37,743 nucleotides of DNA, taken from positions 1 to 37,743 of the forward strand of contig JANXWJ010000058.1 in the NCBI GenBank assembly GCA_025351185.1. Direction: 5' to 3'. Each line of letters begins with the position of its first letter. Positions within the stretch are counted from its first letter, which is position 1. Below, piece by piece: positions 22,577 through 30,678 of this stretch. Position numbers and translations under genes: made by a program. The notes below the pieces were generated by a model that saw only the letters and a program-made list of their open reading frames with translations, was not told the DNA's origin and searched no databases. This stretch comes from Candidatus Nanopelagicales bacterium (GTDB taxonomy: Bacteria > Actinomycetota > Actinomycetes > S36-B12 > CAIYMF01).

Positions 22577-23455
22577 GTGCCTGAATACCGCCGCATCCTG
22601 CTCGACGGCAACGCCGTCCAGACGGTTCGCCATGGCGACACCCTGGTCGCCGCCGACGGTCGCGAGATCGGTGTCGACGACGCGATCCACCTGGCACCGA
22701 GTGAGCCGTCGAAGATCATCGCCGTGCACCTCAACTACGACAGCCGCACCCAGGAGTTCATGACGAAGCTCCCCTCGGCGCCGACCTACTTCCACAAGCC
22801 GATCACCGCGCTCAACGCGCACAAGAGTGCCGTCGTCCGTCCGCAGGGGTGCAAGTGGCTCAACTACGAGGGCGAGATCGTCATCGTCATCGGACGTACG
22901 TGCCGCAACGTCTCCCCCGAGGAGGCGGGTGACTACATCGCCGGCTACACGGTCGGCAACGACTATGGGCTGCACGACTTCCGCGACACCGACGCCGGCT
23001 CGATGCTGCGTGTCAAGGGCAGCGACACGCTCGCGCCAGTGGGCCCGGGGCTGGTCACCGACTGGGACTTCCGCGGCAAGACCATCCGCACCCTCGTCAA
23101 CGGCGTCGTCGTCCAGGAGGACACCACCGACGGCATGGAGTGGGACATGCACTACCTCGTCGCAGACATCGCGCGGACGATCACGCTCTCGCCCGGTGAC
23201 CTGCTCTTCTCCGGCACGCCGGCACACTCACGTCCGGTCGAGCCCGGGGACGTCGTCGATGTCGAGGTCGAGGGCCTCGGAAAGCTCACCAACCACATCG
23301 TCACCGGCCCCACGCCGATCCGCACCGACGTCGGCGCCCAGCCGACCGAGAGCGAAGAGGTCGTCTCCACCGCACTGGGTGGCGACTGGGAGTTCCGCGG
23401 GATCCGCACGCCCAGCAAGGATCTCTACCCCTCCACCGTCACCGAGAAGGAGTAA
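22577..23455 (+). CDS. Fumarylacetoacetate hydrolase family protein (HpaG-like, single domain)
   Basis: A 292-residue FAH-fold enzyme. The metal ligands E98 and E100 (NYEGEIVIVIG) and D129 (GNDYGLHD) are present, with FHKP at 72-75 as the substrate-loop motif. Homologues act as decarboxylase/isomerase on the ring-cleavage product in homoprotocatechuate catabolism (HpaG) or as acylpyruvate hydrolases. Enterobacterial HpaG is a tandem two-domain protein of about 430 residues; this one has a single domain and a C-terminal extension (about 255-292). The GTG start lies 27 bp after the dioxygenase stop. Its last codons carry the AAGGAG of the ferredoxin gene, so translation of the two is linked. 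Confidence 0.88.
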   Translation: MPEYRRILLDGNAVQTVRHGDTLVAADGREIGVDDAIHLAPSEPSKIIAVHLNYDSRTQEFMTKLPSAPTYFHKPITALNAHKSAVVRPQGCKWLNYEGEIVIVIGRTCRNVSPEEAGDYIAGYTVGNDYGLHDFRDTDAGSMLRVKGSDTLAPVGPGLVTDWDFRGKTIRTLVNGVVVQEDTTDGMEWDMHYLVADIARTITLSPGDLLFSGTPAHSRPVEPGDVVDVEVEGLGKLTNHIVTGPTPIRTDVGAQPTESEEVVSTALGGDWEFRGIRTPSKDLYPSTVTEKE

Positions 23456-23459
23456 GCGC

Positions 23460-23657
23460 GTGAGTCTCAAGGTCGTCGTCGACTTCAACGTCTGCCAGGA
23501 CCACGGTCAGTGCGTGTTCGCTGCACCCGAGGTCTTCGAGATCGACGAGGCAGGACGCCTGGTCGTGCTGGTCGAGGAGCCCGACGAGACGCTGCGCGCC
23601 AGCGTCGAGGACGCCGCCGACGTCTGCCCCGTGCAGGCCATCACGATCGCGGGCTAG
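23460..23657 (+). CDS. [3Fe-4S]-type ferredoxin for cytochrome P450
   Basis: A 65-residue ferredoxin. Cysteines C12 and C18 (CQDHGQC) and C56 (CPVQAI) form the three-cysteine pattern of P450-associated ferredoxins, with His15 in the position where a fourth cysteine ligand would be. It passes single electrons from the reductase encoded next to it to a P450. The GTG at 23460 has AAGGAG 7 nt upstream, inside the end of the FAH gene. No P450 is in this operon. The two P450s 5-10 kb away are the obvious partners and share the operator motif. Confidence 0.93.
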   Translation: MSLKVVVDFNVCQDHGQCVFAAPEVFEIDEAGRLVVLVEEPDETLRASVEDAADVCPVQAITIAG

Positions 23658-23662
23658 AGGCC

Positions 23663-24892
23663 GTGACGTCGCAGCGCGCGCTGGTCGTCGGTGCCGGGCT
23701 CGGTGGGCTGCGCACGGCGGAGGCGCTGCGCACCGGGGGCTTCACGGGCGAGGTCCTCGTCGTCGGCGACGAGGACTGGGCGCCCTACAACCGGCCACCG
23801 CTGTCGAAGGAGGCGCTGGCCGGAGAGCTCGCGCACGACAAGCTCGCCTTCCGCGTACGCAGTAACGCTGCCGACGTCGTGTGGCGTCATGGCGTGCGCG
23901 TCGACCACGCCGACCTCGACGGTCGTGCCGTCACCCTCGCCGACGGCGAACGCCTGACCTACGACGTACTCGTCGCGGCGACCGGTGTCAGCGCGCGACG
24001 CCTTCCGATCCCCGGACCTCCCGCCACCGCTGCCGGCGGCCGTCACGTGATCCGCATGCTCGACGACGCCATCGGCCTGCGTGCCGCGCTCGTGCCTGGC
24101 GCGAAGGTCGTCGTGCTCGGTGCCGGCTTCATCGGCTGCGAGGTCGCCGCGACCGCGCGCAAGCTCGGGTGCGAGGTGCACAGCGTCGCGATCGACGCCT
24201 ATCCGATGGTGCGTCCCCTCGGCGTCGATCTCGCCTCCGAGCTGCAACGCCGCCACGAGGCACAGGGTGTCGTCTTCCACCTCGGTGTCGGCGTCTCGGA
24301 GTTCGTGGGGGACGAGCACGTGACCGGCGTCGTGCTGTCCGACGGCACCCGCCTCGACGCCGACGTGGTGCTCGAGGCGCTGGGGTCGCGATGCAACGTC
24401 GAGTGGCTCGAGGGCAACGGGCTCGACCTCACCGATGGCGTGCTCACCGACACCGCCCTGCGCCCGCTGCGTGACGGAGTGCCCGTCGACGGTGTGGCTG
24501 CCGTGGGTGACGTCGTACGGTTCCCCAACCGACGCTTCGACGACAGGGCCTGGCGCGTCGAGCACTGGAACATCCCGACCGACTCCGGGCGTCGCGCCGG
24601 AGCAGTGCTGTCGGCCTGGTTGGCCGCTGATGGCTACGACGAGGTCACCACTGCGGACTGGACCCTGCTCCCGGCGTTCTGGTCGGACCAGTACGACACG
24701 CGCCTGCAGTCCTACGGCATGCCGGGTCTCGCCGATGCCGACGGCATCCGGGTGCTCGAGGGCTCTCTCGACGACGAGTGCGTCGTCGGCTATCACCGCG
24801 GTGACGACCTCGTCGGTGTCGTCGGAGTCGGCATGCTCCGCGTGGTCAACGGCTATCGCGACCGGGTGGGTCGCGGGCTGGTGGGGCCATGA
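23663..24892 (+). CDS. FAD-dependent ferredoxin reductase (putidaredoxin reductase type)
   Basis: A 409-residue NAD(P)H-dependent flavoprotein. The FAD-binding fold starts with VVGAGLGGLRTAEAL (G10, G12, G15). The NAD-binding fold is VVVLGAGFIGCEVA (G153, G155, G158). The second FAD contact, GVAAVGDVVRF, lies near residue 280. The C-terminal domain has the HWNIPTDSGRRAG and LPAFWSDQYDTRLQ motifs of the oxygenase-coupled reductases such as rhodocoxin and putidaredoxin reductase. The GTG start lies 5 nt after the ferredoxin stop, and the stop overlaps the next ATG by four bases. Together with the ferredoxin it completes a three-component P450 system. Confidence 0.92.
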   Translation: MTSQRALVVGAGLGGLRTAEALRTGGFTGEVLVVGDEDWAPYNRPPLSKEALAGELAHDKLAFRVRSNAADVVWRHGVRVDHADLDGRAVTLADGERLTYDVLVAATGVSARRLPIPGPPATAAGGRHVIRMLDDAIGLRAALVPGAKVVVLGAGFIGCEVAATARKLGCEVHSVAIDAYPMVRPLGVDLASELQRRHEAQGVVFHLGVGVSEFVGDEHVTGVVLSDGTRLDADVVLEALGSRCNVEWLEGNGLDLTDGVLTDTALRPLRDGVPVDGVAAVGDVVRFPNRRFDDRAWRVEHWNIPTDSGRRAGAVLSAWLAADGYDEVTTADWTLLPAFWSDQYDTRLQSYGMPGLADADGIRVLEGSLDDECVVGYHRGDDLVGVVGVGMLRVVNGYRDRVGRGLVGP

Positions 24893-25698
24893 CAGCCGAC
24901 CGCAAGGTCATGCTCGTCACAGGTGCCGGCTCCGGAATCGGTGCTGCCACAGCCACTCTCGCCACTCAACGCGGCTGGCAGGTCGTGATGTGCGGTCGCC
25001 GACGTGACGCGCTCGACGTCGTCGCGGCGCGGACCGGCGCTGCTGTCCGGGTGACAGATGTGACCGCGTCAGGGGCCGTCGACGAGCTCGTGGCCACCGT
25101 TGTGACGGAGTTCGGCCGGCTGGACTCAGTCGTCGCTAACGCCGGGATCATGGCCGTCGGCTCCGTCGTCGACACAGACCCGGCCGACTGGGACGCCGTC
25201 ATGGCCACCAACCTGACGTCGGTGTTTCTCCTCGCGCGTGCTGCCGTCCCACATCTGGTGACTGCGGGTGGGACGCTGGTGGGCGTGAGCTCCATCGCGG
25301 CCCTGCGCAGCTCGCTGTCGACTGCTGCGTACGCCACGAGCAAGGCCGGGCTGGTCGCTCTGGTGCAGAGCATCGCCCGCGACTTCGGACCACAGGGTGT
25401 GCGCGCCAACGTCGTGTGTCCCGGATGGGTGCGCACGGAGATGGCCGACGGCGAGATGGCAGAGTTCGGCTCCCCGTTGGGCCTGAGCGTCGACCAGGCC
25501 TACTCCGAGGCCACCGAGCTGGTGCCGCAGCGTCGGGCAGGTGACCCGGCCGAGGTCGCGTCGGCCATCGAGTGGCTCGCTGGTTCGGAGTCGTCGTACG
25601 TCAACGGCGCGACCCTCGTGGTGGACGGCGGCACGATCCTCGTCGATGGCGGCACGGTTGCGTTCGACTACACGCTCACCCCGCGCGTCACGACCTGA
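24889..25698 (+). CDS. Short-chain dehydrogenase/reductase
   Basis: A 269-residue classical SDR. TGAGSGIG (11-18) binds the nucleotide, NAG (84-86) is conserved, and the catalytic set is S135, Y148 and K152 (YATSK). The C-terminal VNGATLVVDGG is typical. The segment about 240-269 carries a repeated valine-aspartate-glycine-glycine run (LVVDGGTILVDGGTVAF), which probably arose by a small internal duplication. The start overlaps the reductase stop by ATGA, so it is co-translated. It probably oxidises an alcohol formed by the P450s or reduces a pathway ketone. The substrate is not evident from sequence. Confidence 0.9.
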   Translation: MTADRKVMLVTGAGSGIGAATATLATQRGWQVVMCGRRRDALDVVAARTGAAVRVTDVTASGAVDELVATVVTEFGRLDSVVANAGIMAVGSVVDTDPADWDAVMATNLTSVFLLARAAVPHLVTAGGTLVGVSSIAALRSSLSTAAYATSKAGLVALVQSIARDFGPQGVRANVVCPGWVRTEMADGEMAEFGSPLGLSVDQAYSEATELVPQRRAGDPAEVASAIEWLAGSESSYVNGATLVVDGGTILVDGGTVAFDYTLTPRVTT

Positions 25699-25751
25699 CG
25701 ACCAGCTGACGGTCGTCCCACCCAGATCCTCACGACGACAAGGACTTTCCC

Positions 25752-26699
25752 GTGTCACGCGTCAAGCTCCTGCTGGTCCTCACCGAGAACGAGACCCTCG
25801 TGGATCCTCGTGACCTTCGAGGTCTCGTCGACGTTGCGGTGCAGGCGGAGGCGGCGGGGATCGACGGAGTCATGATGAGCGAGCATGTGCTCCTCGGCCC
25901 CGACTCGGGAGCCGCAGGGGAGATGACCAACCCGCGGGACTACGCCGCACCTGGCAACCAGGATCCGGCGTATGCCTGGCCGAACTCGATCGTGATGCTC
26001 TCGGCCATCGCCGCCGCGACCACCACGCTTCGCCTGGTCGCGGGCGCCATCATCGCGCCGCTGCGGCATCCCCTGCTGCTCGCCAAGGAGCTCGGCACCC
26101 TCGACCTGCTGTCGGAGGGTCGCCTCGTGGTGCTCCCGACCGTGAGCTGGTCCAGGGACGAATACGCAGCACTCGGTGTCCGCTTCGCCGAGCGCGGCAA
26201 GATCCTCGACGAGCAGCTCGAGGTGCTCGCGAAGGCATGGGGCCCCTACCCGATCCGGCACGAGGGGCACTACTTCCCCTTCGACGACGTCTGGCTCGCA
26301 CCCGGCGCCTACCGCCCGGAGGGGCCGACGTTCTGGTTCGGAGGGCAGGGGATGCACCCGCCGCTGGTTCGACGGCTCGCCCGCTACGGCCACGGCCTCA
26401 ACCCGTTCGGTTCGCTGACCGACGACGACCTCGCGATGCTCGCAGCGGGGATGCGCGAGGTGGGGCGAGACATCACCGAGCTCGAGATGGTCGGCGGGAT
26501 CCGGGGCACGTTCCACGGCCGCGACGATGTCGCCGACCTCGACGAGGCGCTCGAGTCGCTGCCGCGTCAGCTCGCTCAGGGCTACACCACCATCTGCTTC
26601 AAGCCCGCGATGTTCGTCCAGCACGTCGACGAGCTGCCCGCGTTCTACGCCGAGCTCATCGACAAGATCGACCGCATCGCCGAACACGCGGATCGCTGA
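25752..26699 (+). CDS. LLM-class (F420/flavin-dependent) oxidoreductase
   Basis: A 315-residue luciferase-like TIM-barrel protein. The N-terminus KLLLVLTENETLVDPRDL, the segment GIDGVMMSEHVLLG (about 36-49) and RHPLLLAKELGTLDLLSEGRL (about 105-125) are family hallmarks; FWFGGQG (about 195-201) lies at the cofactor pocket. Actinobacterial members use F420 or FMN for reductions or monooxygenations of xenobiotics. The GTG at 25752 has AAGGA upstream, and the gap to the SDR is 53 bp on the same strand, so it is probably the last gene of the ring-cleavage operon. Cofactor and reaction cannot be decided by eye. Confidence 0.87.
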   Translation: MSRVKLLLVLTENETLVDPRDLRGLVDVAVQAEAAGIDGVMMSEHVLLGPDSGAAGEMTNPRDYAAPGNQDPAYAWPNSIVMLSAIAAATTTLRLVAGAIIAPLRHPLLLAKELGTLDLLSEGRLVVLPTVSWSRDEYAALGVRFAERGKILDEQLEVLAKAWGPYPIRHEGHYFPFDDVWLAPGAYRPEGPTFWFGGQGMHPPLVRRLARYGHGLNPFGSLTDDDLAMLAAGMREVGRDITELEMVGGIRGTFHGRDDVADLDEALESLPRQLAQGYTTICFKPAMFVQHVDELPAFYAELIDKIDRIAEHADR

Positions 26700-26833
26700 C
26701 CGGAAAGTGACATCGTAGGCGGTCCCAGGCGTCCGTCGCGGGTGACTGTCGGCCGCGTCGGTCGGCGCACTTCTGGGGACATCCCGTGGATACAACAATC
26801 GCGTAACAGGTTGTGTTATATGGGCTTTCAGAG

Positions 26834-26861
26834 TTGACCTTATATCATACAAGTGTACAAT
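26834..26861 (+). promoter_or_regulatory. Promoter of the DUF222-HNH gene, probably leaderless
   Basis: TTGACC (26834-26839) and TACAAT (26856-26861) are separated by 16 bp in an AT-rich stretch (about 26,780-26,867) that stands out from its GC-rich surroundings. Initiation about 7 nt after the -10 would fall on the A of the ATG at 26868, giving a leaderless message, common in Actinobacteria. The low GC content hints at a recently acquired segment. Confidence 0.55.
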
Positions 26862-26867
26862 AAAGCC

Positions 26868-28410
26868 ATGATCGAGCAGCGGTGGTCGCAGGTGATGCAG
26901 GCTCCCGCGCCTGTCGTCGTCTTGGCCGCCGTCGACGATCGTCACGGTCGTCACGGTCTGACCCGCCTGGCGCAGGTGTGGGCCGACTGTCTCCGTGCCG
27001 CGCTCGCGGAGCCGGCGACGGAGCACACCGCTGCGATGCTCGCTTCGGTGCCGGTGGTGCCGCTCGACGAGGAGGGTCTGCTGCTGCGGGTGCAGCTCGC
27101 GGACCGCTGCTGGCGTGGGCGCAGGCTCAGTCGCACGCCGCGTTGGCTGACTACGTCGGCCCACGCTCGGAGGTCCAGGACCGGGAGCGGCACCTGCGGC
27201 TCGAGGTCAGGATCGCCCGCGGGTGCTCCGATGATGCGGCGCGTGGCGACATCGAGTCGGCTCGCCGGCTCGCCGGGCCGTGCCGCGTGGTGCGCGACCT
27301 GCTCGAGGCCGGGGAGATCTCCCAGCGCCACGTGTGGCCGATCCTCAACCGCACCGAGGGGATCAGCGACGAGGTCACGGTCGAAGCGATCGACCGCATC
27401 GCCGGGCGCCTCCCGCGGATGGCCTCGACCGGGGTCGGTGGGTCGATCACCCGTGCGTTGGCGAAGGTCGACTCCCGCGCGCAGGCCGCGAAAGCCCGAG
27501 CCGCTCGCGCCCACAACGTCGGGGTGACGTTCCGAACCTTGCCCGACGGGCTCGCGCAGGTCACCGCGACCCACAAGGTCGAGGACGCCCGACTGATCAT
27601 GGAGATCATCGACACCACCGCCGACCGGTTCCTCGCCCACCAGGCGACTGCGAACCCTGCGCCGAGGCGGTGCCCCACGAGATCGGGCCGGCCCGCGCTG
27701 CCGCGCACCTCGCGATGGTGCTCAACTCCGACCCCGACCCCGACCCCGACTCCGACCCCGCACCGGACGGCGCACCACTCGCCGCAGTGCCGGAGCCCAC
27801 TGCGGTCCACGAGCTCACCATGGTCCCCGAGCCGGCTGCGGTCCGGTCGACGGCGGTGAAGCGACGCCGGGGTGGGACGCGTCGGCGTCGGGACGAGACC
27901 CAGGTCGTCATGGACTTCACGACGTGGCTCGGCCTCGACGACAACCCCGGCATGGTCGCGGGACACCCGATCCCCGCTGACATCGCTCGCGAGATCGCCG
28001 CCACGACCGGGTCGCTACGCCGGATCGTGACCGACCCCGCGGACGGGCACCACATCGATCACGGCGACCGGATCTATCTGTCCGACGACCTCCGCCGACA
28101 TGTCATCGCCCACGACGCCCACTGCCAAGCGCCTGGCTGCCGACAGCCCGCCGACCGCTGCGAGCTCGAACACATTGTCCCGTTCCCCGCAGGGGCATCC
28201 AGCACCGCGAACACCGACATGTACTGCAGACGCGACCACATCTCGAAAACCCGCGGGGACATCGAGATCTTCGACCACGGCAGCGACGGATCCGCGACCT
28301 GGCGAACCAGACACGGACAGACCGGCGTCATCGAGGCTCGCCCCTTCCTCAATCCACCCGAGCCACCCACACCCCGGGACCCGTGGATCGATGACCCGCC
28401 TCCGTTCTAG
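26868..28410 (+). pseudogene. DUF222 / HNH endonuclease domain gene with two frameshifts
   Basis: Three consecutive plus-strand frames carry one protein of about 510 residues. Frame one, from the ATG at 26868, has MIEQRWSQVMQAPAPVVVLA to about LLLRVQLAD. After a shift near 27.11 kb, frame two has LLAWAQAQSHAALADYVGP to about IMEIIDTTADRFLAHQ. After a shift near 27.65 kb, frame three has CAEAVPHEIGPARAAAHLAMVL to the stop. Both shifts suit single-base deletions. The C-terminal HNH region survives: CQAPGC, then ELEHIVPF, N in TANTDMYC, then CRRDHISKTRGD. DUF222-HNH proteins form large actinobacterial families often tied to mobile DNA. No terminal repeats or intein boundaries were found. Confidence 0.8.
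27730..27759 (+). repeat. Hexanucleotide repeat (GACCCC)5 inside the HNH pseudogene
   Basis: Five consecutive 6-bp units (GACCCC, with one GACTCC) encode alternating Asp-Pro in the linker between the DUF222 and HNH parts. Such tracts change length by slippage, but in multiples of six, so the repeat is not itself the cause of the two frameshifts. Confidence 0.8.
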
Positions 28411-28472
28411 AACCACGCCCAGAACCCGGAAGCAGAGAACGCGGCAGCGAAAGAACCGGCACTATCGCTCGG

Positions 28473-28844
28473 GTGAACAACGAGCTGGGGGCCTTCAAAA
28501 CCATCGTGATCGCGTATGCGACTCGCTACGCCGTTGACCTGCCGGACGTGCTCGACGAGGCCAAGTATCGGCTACCTGCTCTACCGGACAGCGAACCCCG
28601 ACGGGCGACGCGTGACCTGTTGGTCGGGATGATCGACGAAGGACTCATCACCCTGCTCCGGGATGGCAGCGGCAACGAGACATTCCACTACGGCGAGGCG
28701 TCTGCGGCTCGACCGAACACGGACGAGGCCTGGGTCTCAGTCGACCTTCCGCCGGACTACGTGGTCACCACGCCACGCGGCGCGGAGCTGGCCGACGCCA
28801 TGCCTGAGGAGATCTGGCTCGAATGGGAGTACCCCGCAGGCTAG
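28473..28844 (+). CDS. Small protein of unknown function
   Basis: A 123-residue acidic, soluble protein that I do not recognise. It starts at a GTG (MNNELGAFKTIVIAYATRYAVDL); the ribosome-binding site is weak. The segment RRATRDLLVGMIDEGLITLLRDGSGNETFHYGEA (about 44-77) looks like a small winged-helix or wHTH-like module, and the rest is rich in Asp and Glu, ending in EEIWLEWEYPAG. Codon use is like that of its neighbours, which supports a real gene. It lies 62 bp after the HNH pseudogene, with which it may have arrived, and ends before a strong terminator shared with the permease. Confidence 0.6.
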   Translation: MNNELGAFKTIVIAYATRYAVDLPDVLDEAKYRLPALPDSEPRRATRDLLVGMIDEGLITLLRDGSGNETFHYGEASAARPNTDEAWVSVDLPPDYVVTTPRGAELADAMPEEIWLEWEYPAG

Positions 28845-29004
28845 ATCCCATGGCGCCCCCCTCGAAGTGCCGATCGCGCTCGGCGGTGATGGAGGATGAG
28901 GCCATGATCGCTCGCGTCACGCAGGCATGGCTCGGCGCCTGACCCAGCCGCCCGCTCGTCACGGCAATCACGCTGCCGCGCGACGACGTCTGTCCCCGCC
29001 GCCC

Positions 29005-29045
29005 ACGACGAAGGCCCCCACCGGTCGGGTGGGGGCCTTCGTCGT
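29005..29045. terminator. Bidirectional terminator, perfect 18-bp stem
   Basis: ACGACGAAGGCCCCCACC (29005-29022) pairs perfectly with 29028-29045 around the 5-nt loop GGTCG. It lies between the convergent small gene (stop 28844) and the APC permease (stop 29060), 14 bp from the permease stop. Confidence 0.85.
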
Positions 29046-29059
29046 ACGGTGCGATGCGG

Positions 29060-30565
29060 TCAGAGCTTGACGGGGCCCTGCTCGAAGACCGGCAGCTCCT
29101 CGAACGAGGTGTGCGCCGTCTGCGGGCCCTTGGCGACGGCGGCGAGGATCAGGCCGAGCAGCAGGACGATGCCGACTCCGTAAGCCGCGTAGATCGTGGG
29201 TGCCGGAACCTTGTAGATGGCGCCGAACACCGCCGCCCCCGTTACCAGGATGCCGACGACCGCGGTGAGCACGACGATCGGGAAACGTGCGTGGTCGCGG
29301 AGGCCCCGCAACGCGCCCACGCAGAGCAGCAGGTAGATGACGGCGAGCGCCAGGCCGCCGAATGCGGAGCCGAAGTTGAACATCGCGAAGTAGTGCGGGT
29401 AGGGCGGGATCGCAAACAGGCCGGGCAGCTGACGGGTCAGCACGATCCAGATCGCGAAGAAGACCAGCACGACGCCGCTCGCGTTGAGCGGGGTGCCGCG
29501 GCGCGACACCTTGCCCAGGACGCTCGGGAACCGATGGTCACGGCTCATGGCGAAGATTCCGCGCGATGAGGCGACGGAGATCCCGATCAGCACGGCAAGC
29601 ATGTCGAGGATGACGACGAGCTCCAGGAGGCGCAACATCGTCGGGCCGCCGAAGCCACCATCTTCCGGTGCGGCCCCGAGCCCGAACAGCGGCGCACTCG
29701 CAGCCTTGCCGATGTTGTCGAGGCTGAAGCCATAGCCAGCAACCTGGGCGTAGGACACGACGATGTAGAACACGGCGACGACGACGACGGACGTCACGAT
29801 GGCGCGCGGGATGTCCCGCTTCGGGTGAGCGGTCTCCTCGCCGAGGTTGGCTGCGGTCTCGAAACCGGTGAAGAGCAGGACTCCGTAGACGATGCCGAAC
29901 GCGATGCCGGACCAGCCGCCGGGAGCGTTGTTGGGATTGAACGTCGACGCGACGTCGTTGGCGCTGCCGACCTGCTTGATGACGTAGAGCGAGAACAGCA
30001 GGACAGTGACGACCGAGAGCAGGGCCAGCACGAGCTGGAACCGGGTCGAGAGTGCGACACCGAAGAACATCACGATGGCGATGAAGACCAGCAGGATGAT
30101 CGCCCAGCCGGTGACCGGGATGCGGGTGAACTCGAACTCGCTGGCGAGCGTGTCGTGGATGGTGCCCGCGATCAGCACGAGGAGCCCGGCACCGAGTGCC
30201 ATCACCCCGACGTAGTAGAGGAAGCCCGCGGCCGCACCGATCTTCTGGCCGAGGCCGTCGGTGACGTAGTCGTAGAGGGCGCCGGCGGCCTGGATGCGCT
30301 TGGCGTACTCCGCCACGAGCCACGCGACGGCGAGGATGCCGACCGCCGCGATGGCGATCGACAGCGGCGCGGCGATGCCGGCGCCGTTGCCGGTCGCGCT
30401 GATGATGCCCATGACGAGCGGTACCAGGAAGGCGATCGAGAAGACCGGACCCATGAAGCCGACGGACTGGGCGACGACGTCGACCAGGGTGAGCTTGCGG
30501 CCTGAGCCACCGAGCTTGGTGGGCTCGACAGGTGCGTCGGTGGGTGTGGCAGGGCTGTGCGTCAT
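29060..30565 (-). CDS. APC superfamily amino acid/amine permease
   Basis: A 501-residue permease with about twelve transmembrane helices. The TM1 region (LTLVDVVAQSVGFMGPVFSIAFL) has the unwound-helix signature of APC transporters. GFETAANLGEETAHPKRDIPRAI (about 235-257) is the conserved TM6-loop motif. A further conserved stretch is SVASSRGIFAMSRDHRFPSVLGKVSRRGTPLNA. Relatives carry amino acids, ethanolamine or polyamines in by proton symport or exchange. Two copies of the regulon palindrome lie upstream, so it probably imports the amine handled by the GS-like/P450 cluster 3 kb away. Specificity cannot be read from the sequence. Confidence 0.9.
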   Translation of the reverse strand: MTHSPATPTDAPVEPTKLGGSGRKLTLVDVVAQSVGFMGPVFSIAFLVPLVMGIISATGNGAGIAAPLSIAIAAVGILAVAWLVAEYAKRIQAAGALYDYVTDGLGQKIGAAAGFLYYVGVMALGAGLLVLIAGTIHDTLASEFEFTRIPVTGWAIILLVFIAIVMFFGVALSTRFQLVLALLSVVTVLLFSLYVIKQVGSANDVASTFNPNNAPGGWSGIAFGIVYGVLLFTGFETAANLGEETAHPKRDIPRAIVTSVVVVAVFYIVVSYAQVAGYGFSLDNIGKAASAPLFGLGAAPEDGGFGGPTMLRLLELVVILDMLAVLIGISVASSRGIFAMSRDHRFPSVLGKVSRRGTPLNASGVVLVFFAIWIVLTRQLPGLFAIPPYPHYFAMFNFGSAFGGLALAVIYLLLCVGALRGLRDHARFPIVVLTAVVGILVTGAAVFGAIYKVPAPTIYAAYGVGIVLLLGLILAAVAKGPQTAHTSFEELPVFEQGPVKL

Positions 30566-30608
30566 ATGGCTCTCCTCGCAAGGCGCCCAGTCGGGGTCTT
30601 GGGCAGGT

Positions 30609-30624
30609 CATACGGACCCGAATG
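30609..30624. promoter_or_regulatory. Regulon operator proximal to the APC permease (degenerate)
   Basis: CATACGGACCCGAATG matches 11 of 14 fixed positions of the palindrome and is itself nearly symmetrical (one mismatch between arms). It lies 44 bp upstream of the permease ATG. A second copy is centred exactly 70 bp further upstream. Confidence 0.5.
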
Positions 30625-30678
30625 ATCGCACAGAGTGTCGGACCCCTGGGGTCCCGTCAAGGGTTTGAGGACAATTGT

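Noticed and set aside
25755-27164. A 469-codon open frame opposite the LLM gene and the HNH pseudogene
   Set aside because: It spans the gene boundary, has no domain and mirrors the codon bias of the plus-strand genes.
26868-28410. Intact transposase or insertion sequence
   Set aside because: No terminal inverted repeats, target duplication or transposase motif was seen; the domains are DUF222 and HNH.
28901-28942. A tiny ORF (MIARVTQAWLGA) after a GGAGG in the gap before the terminator
   Set aside because: Twelve codons only, with no link to a downstream gene on the same strand. It might be the relic of a gene start, but nothing supports this.
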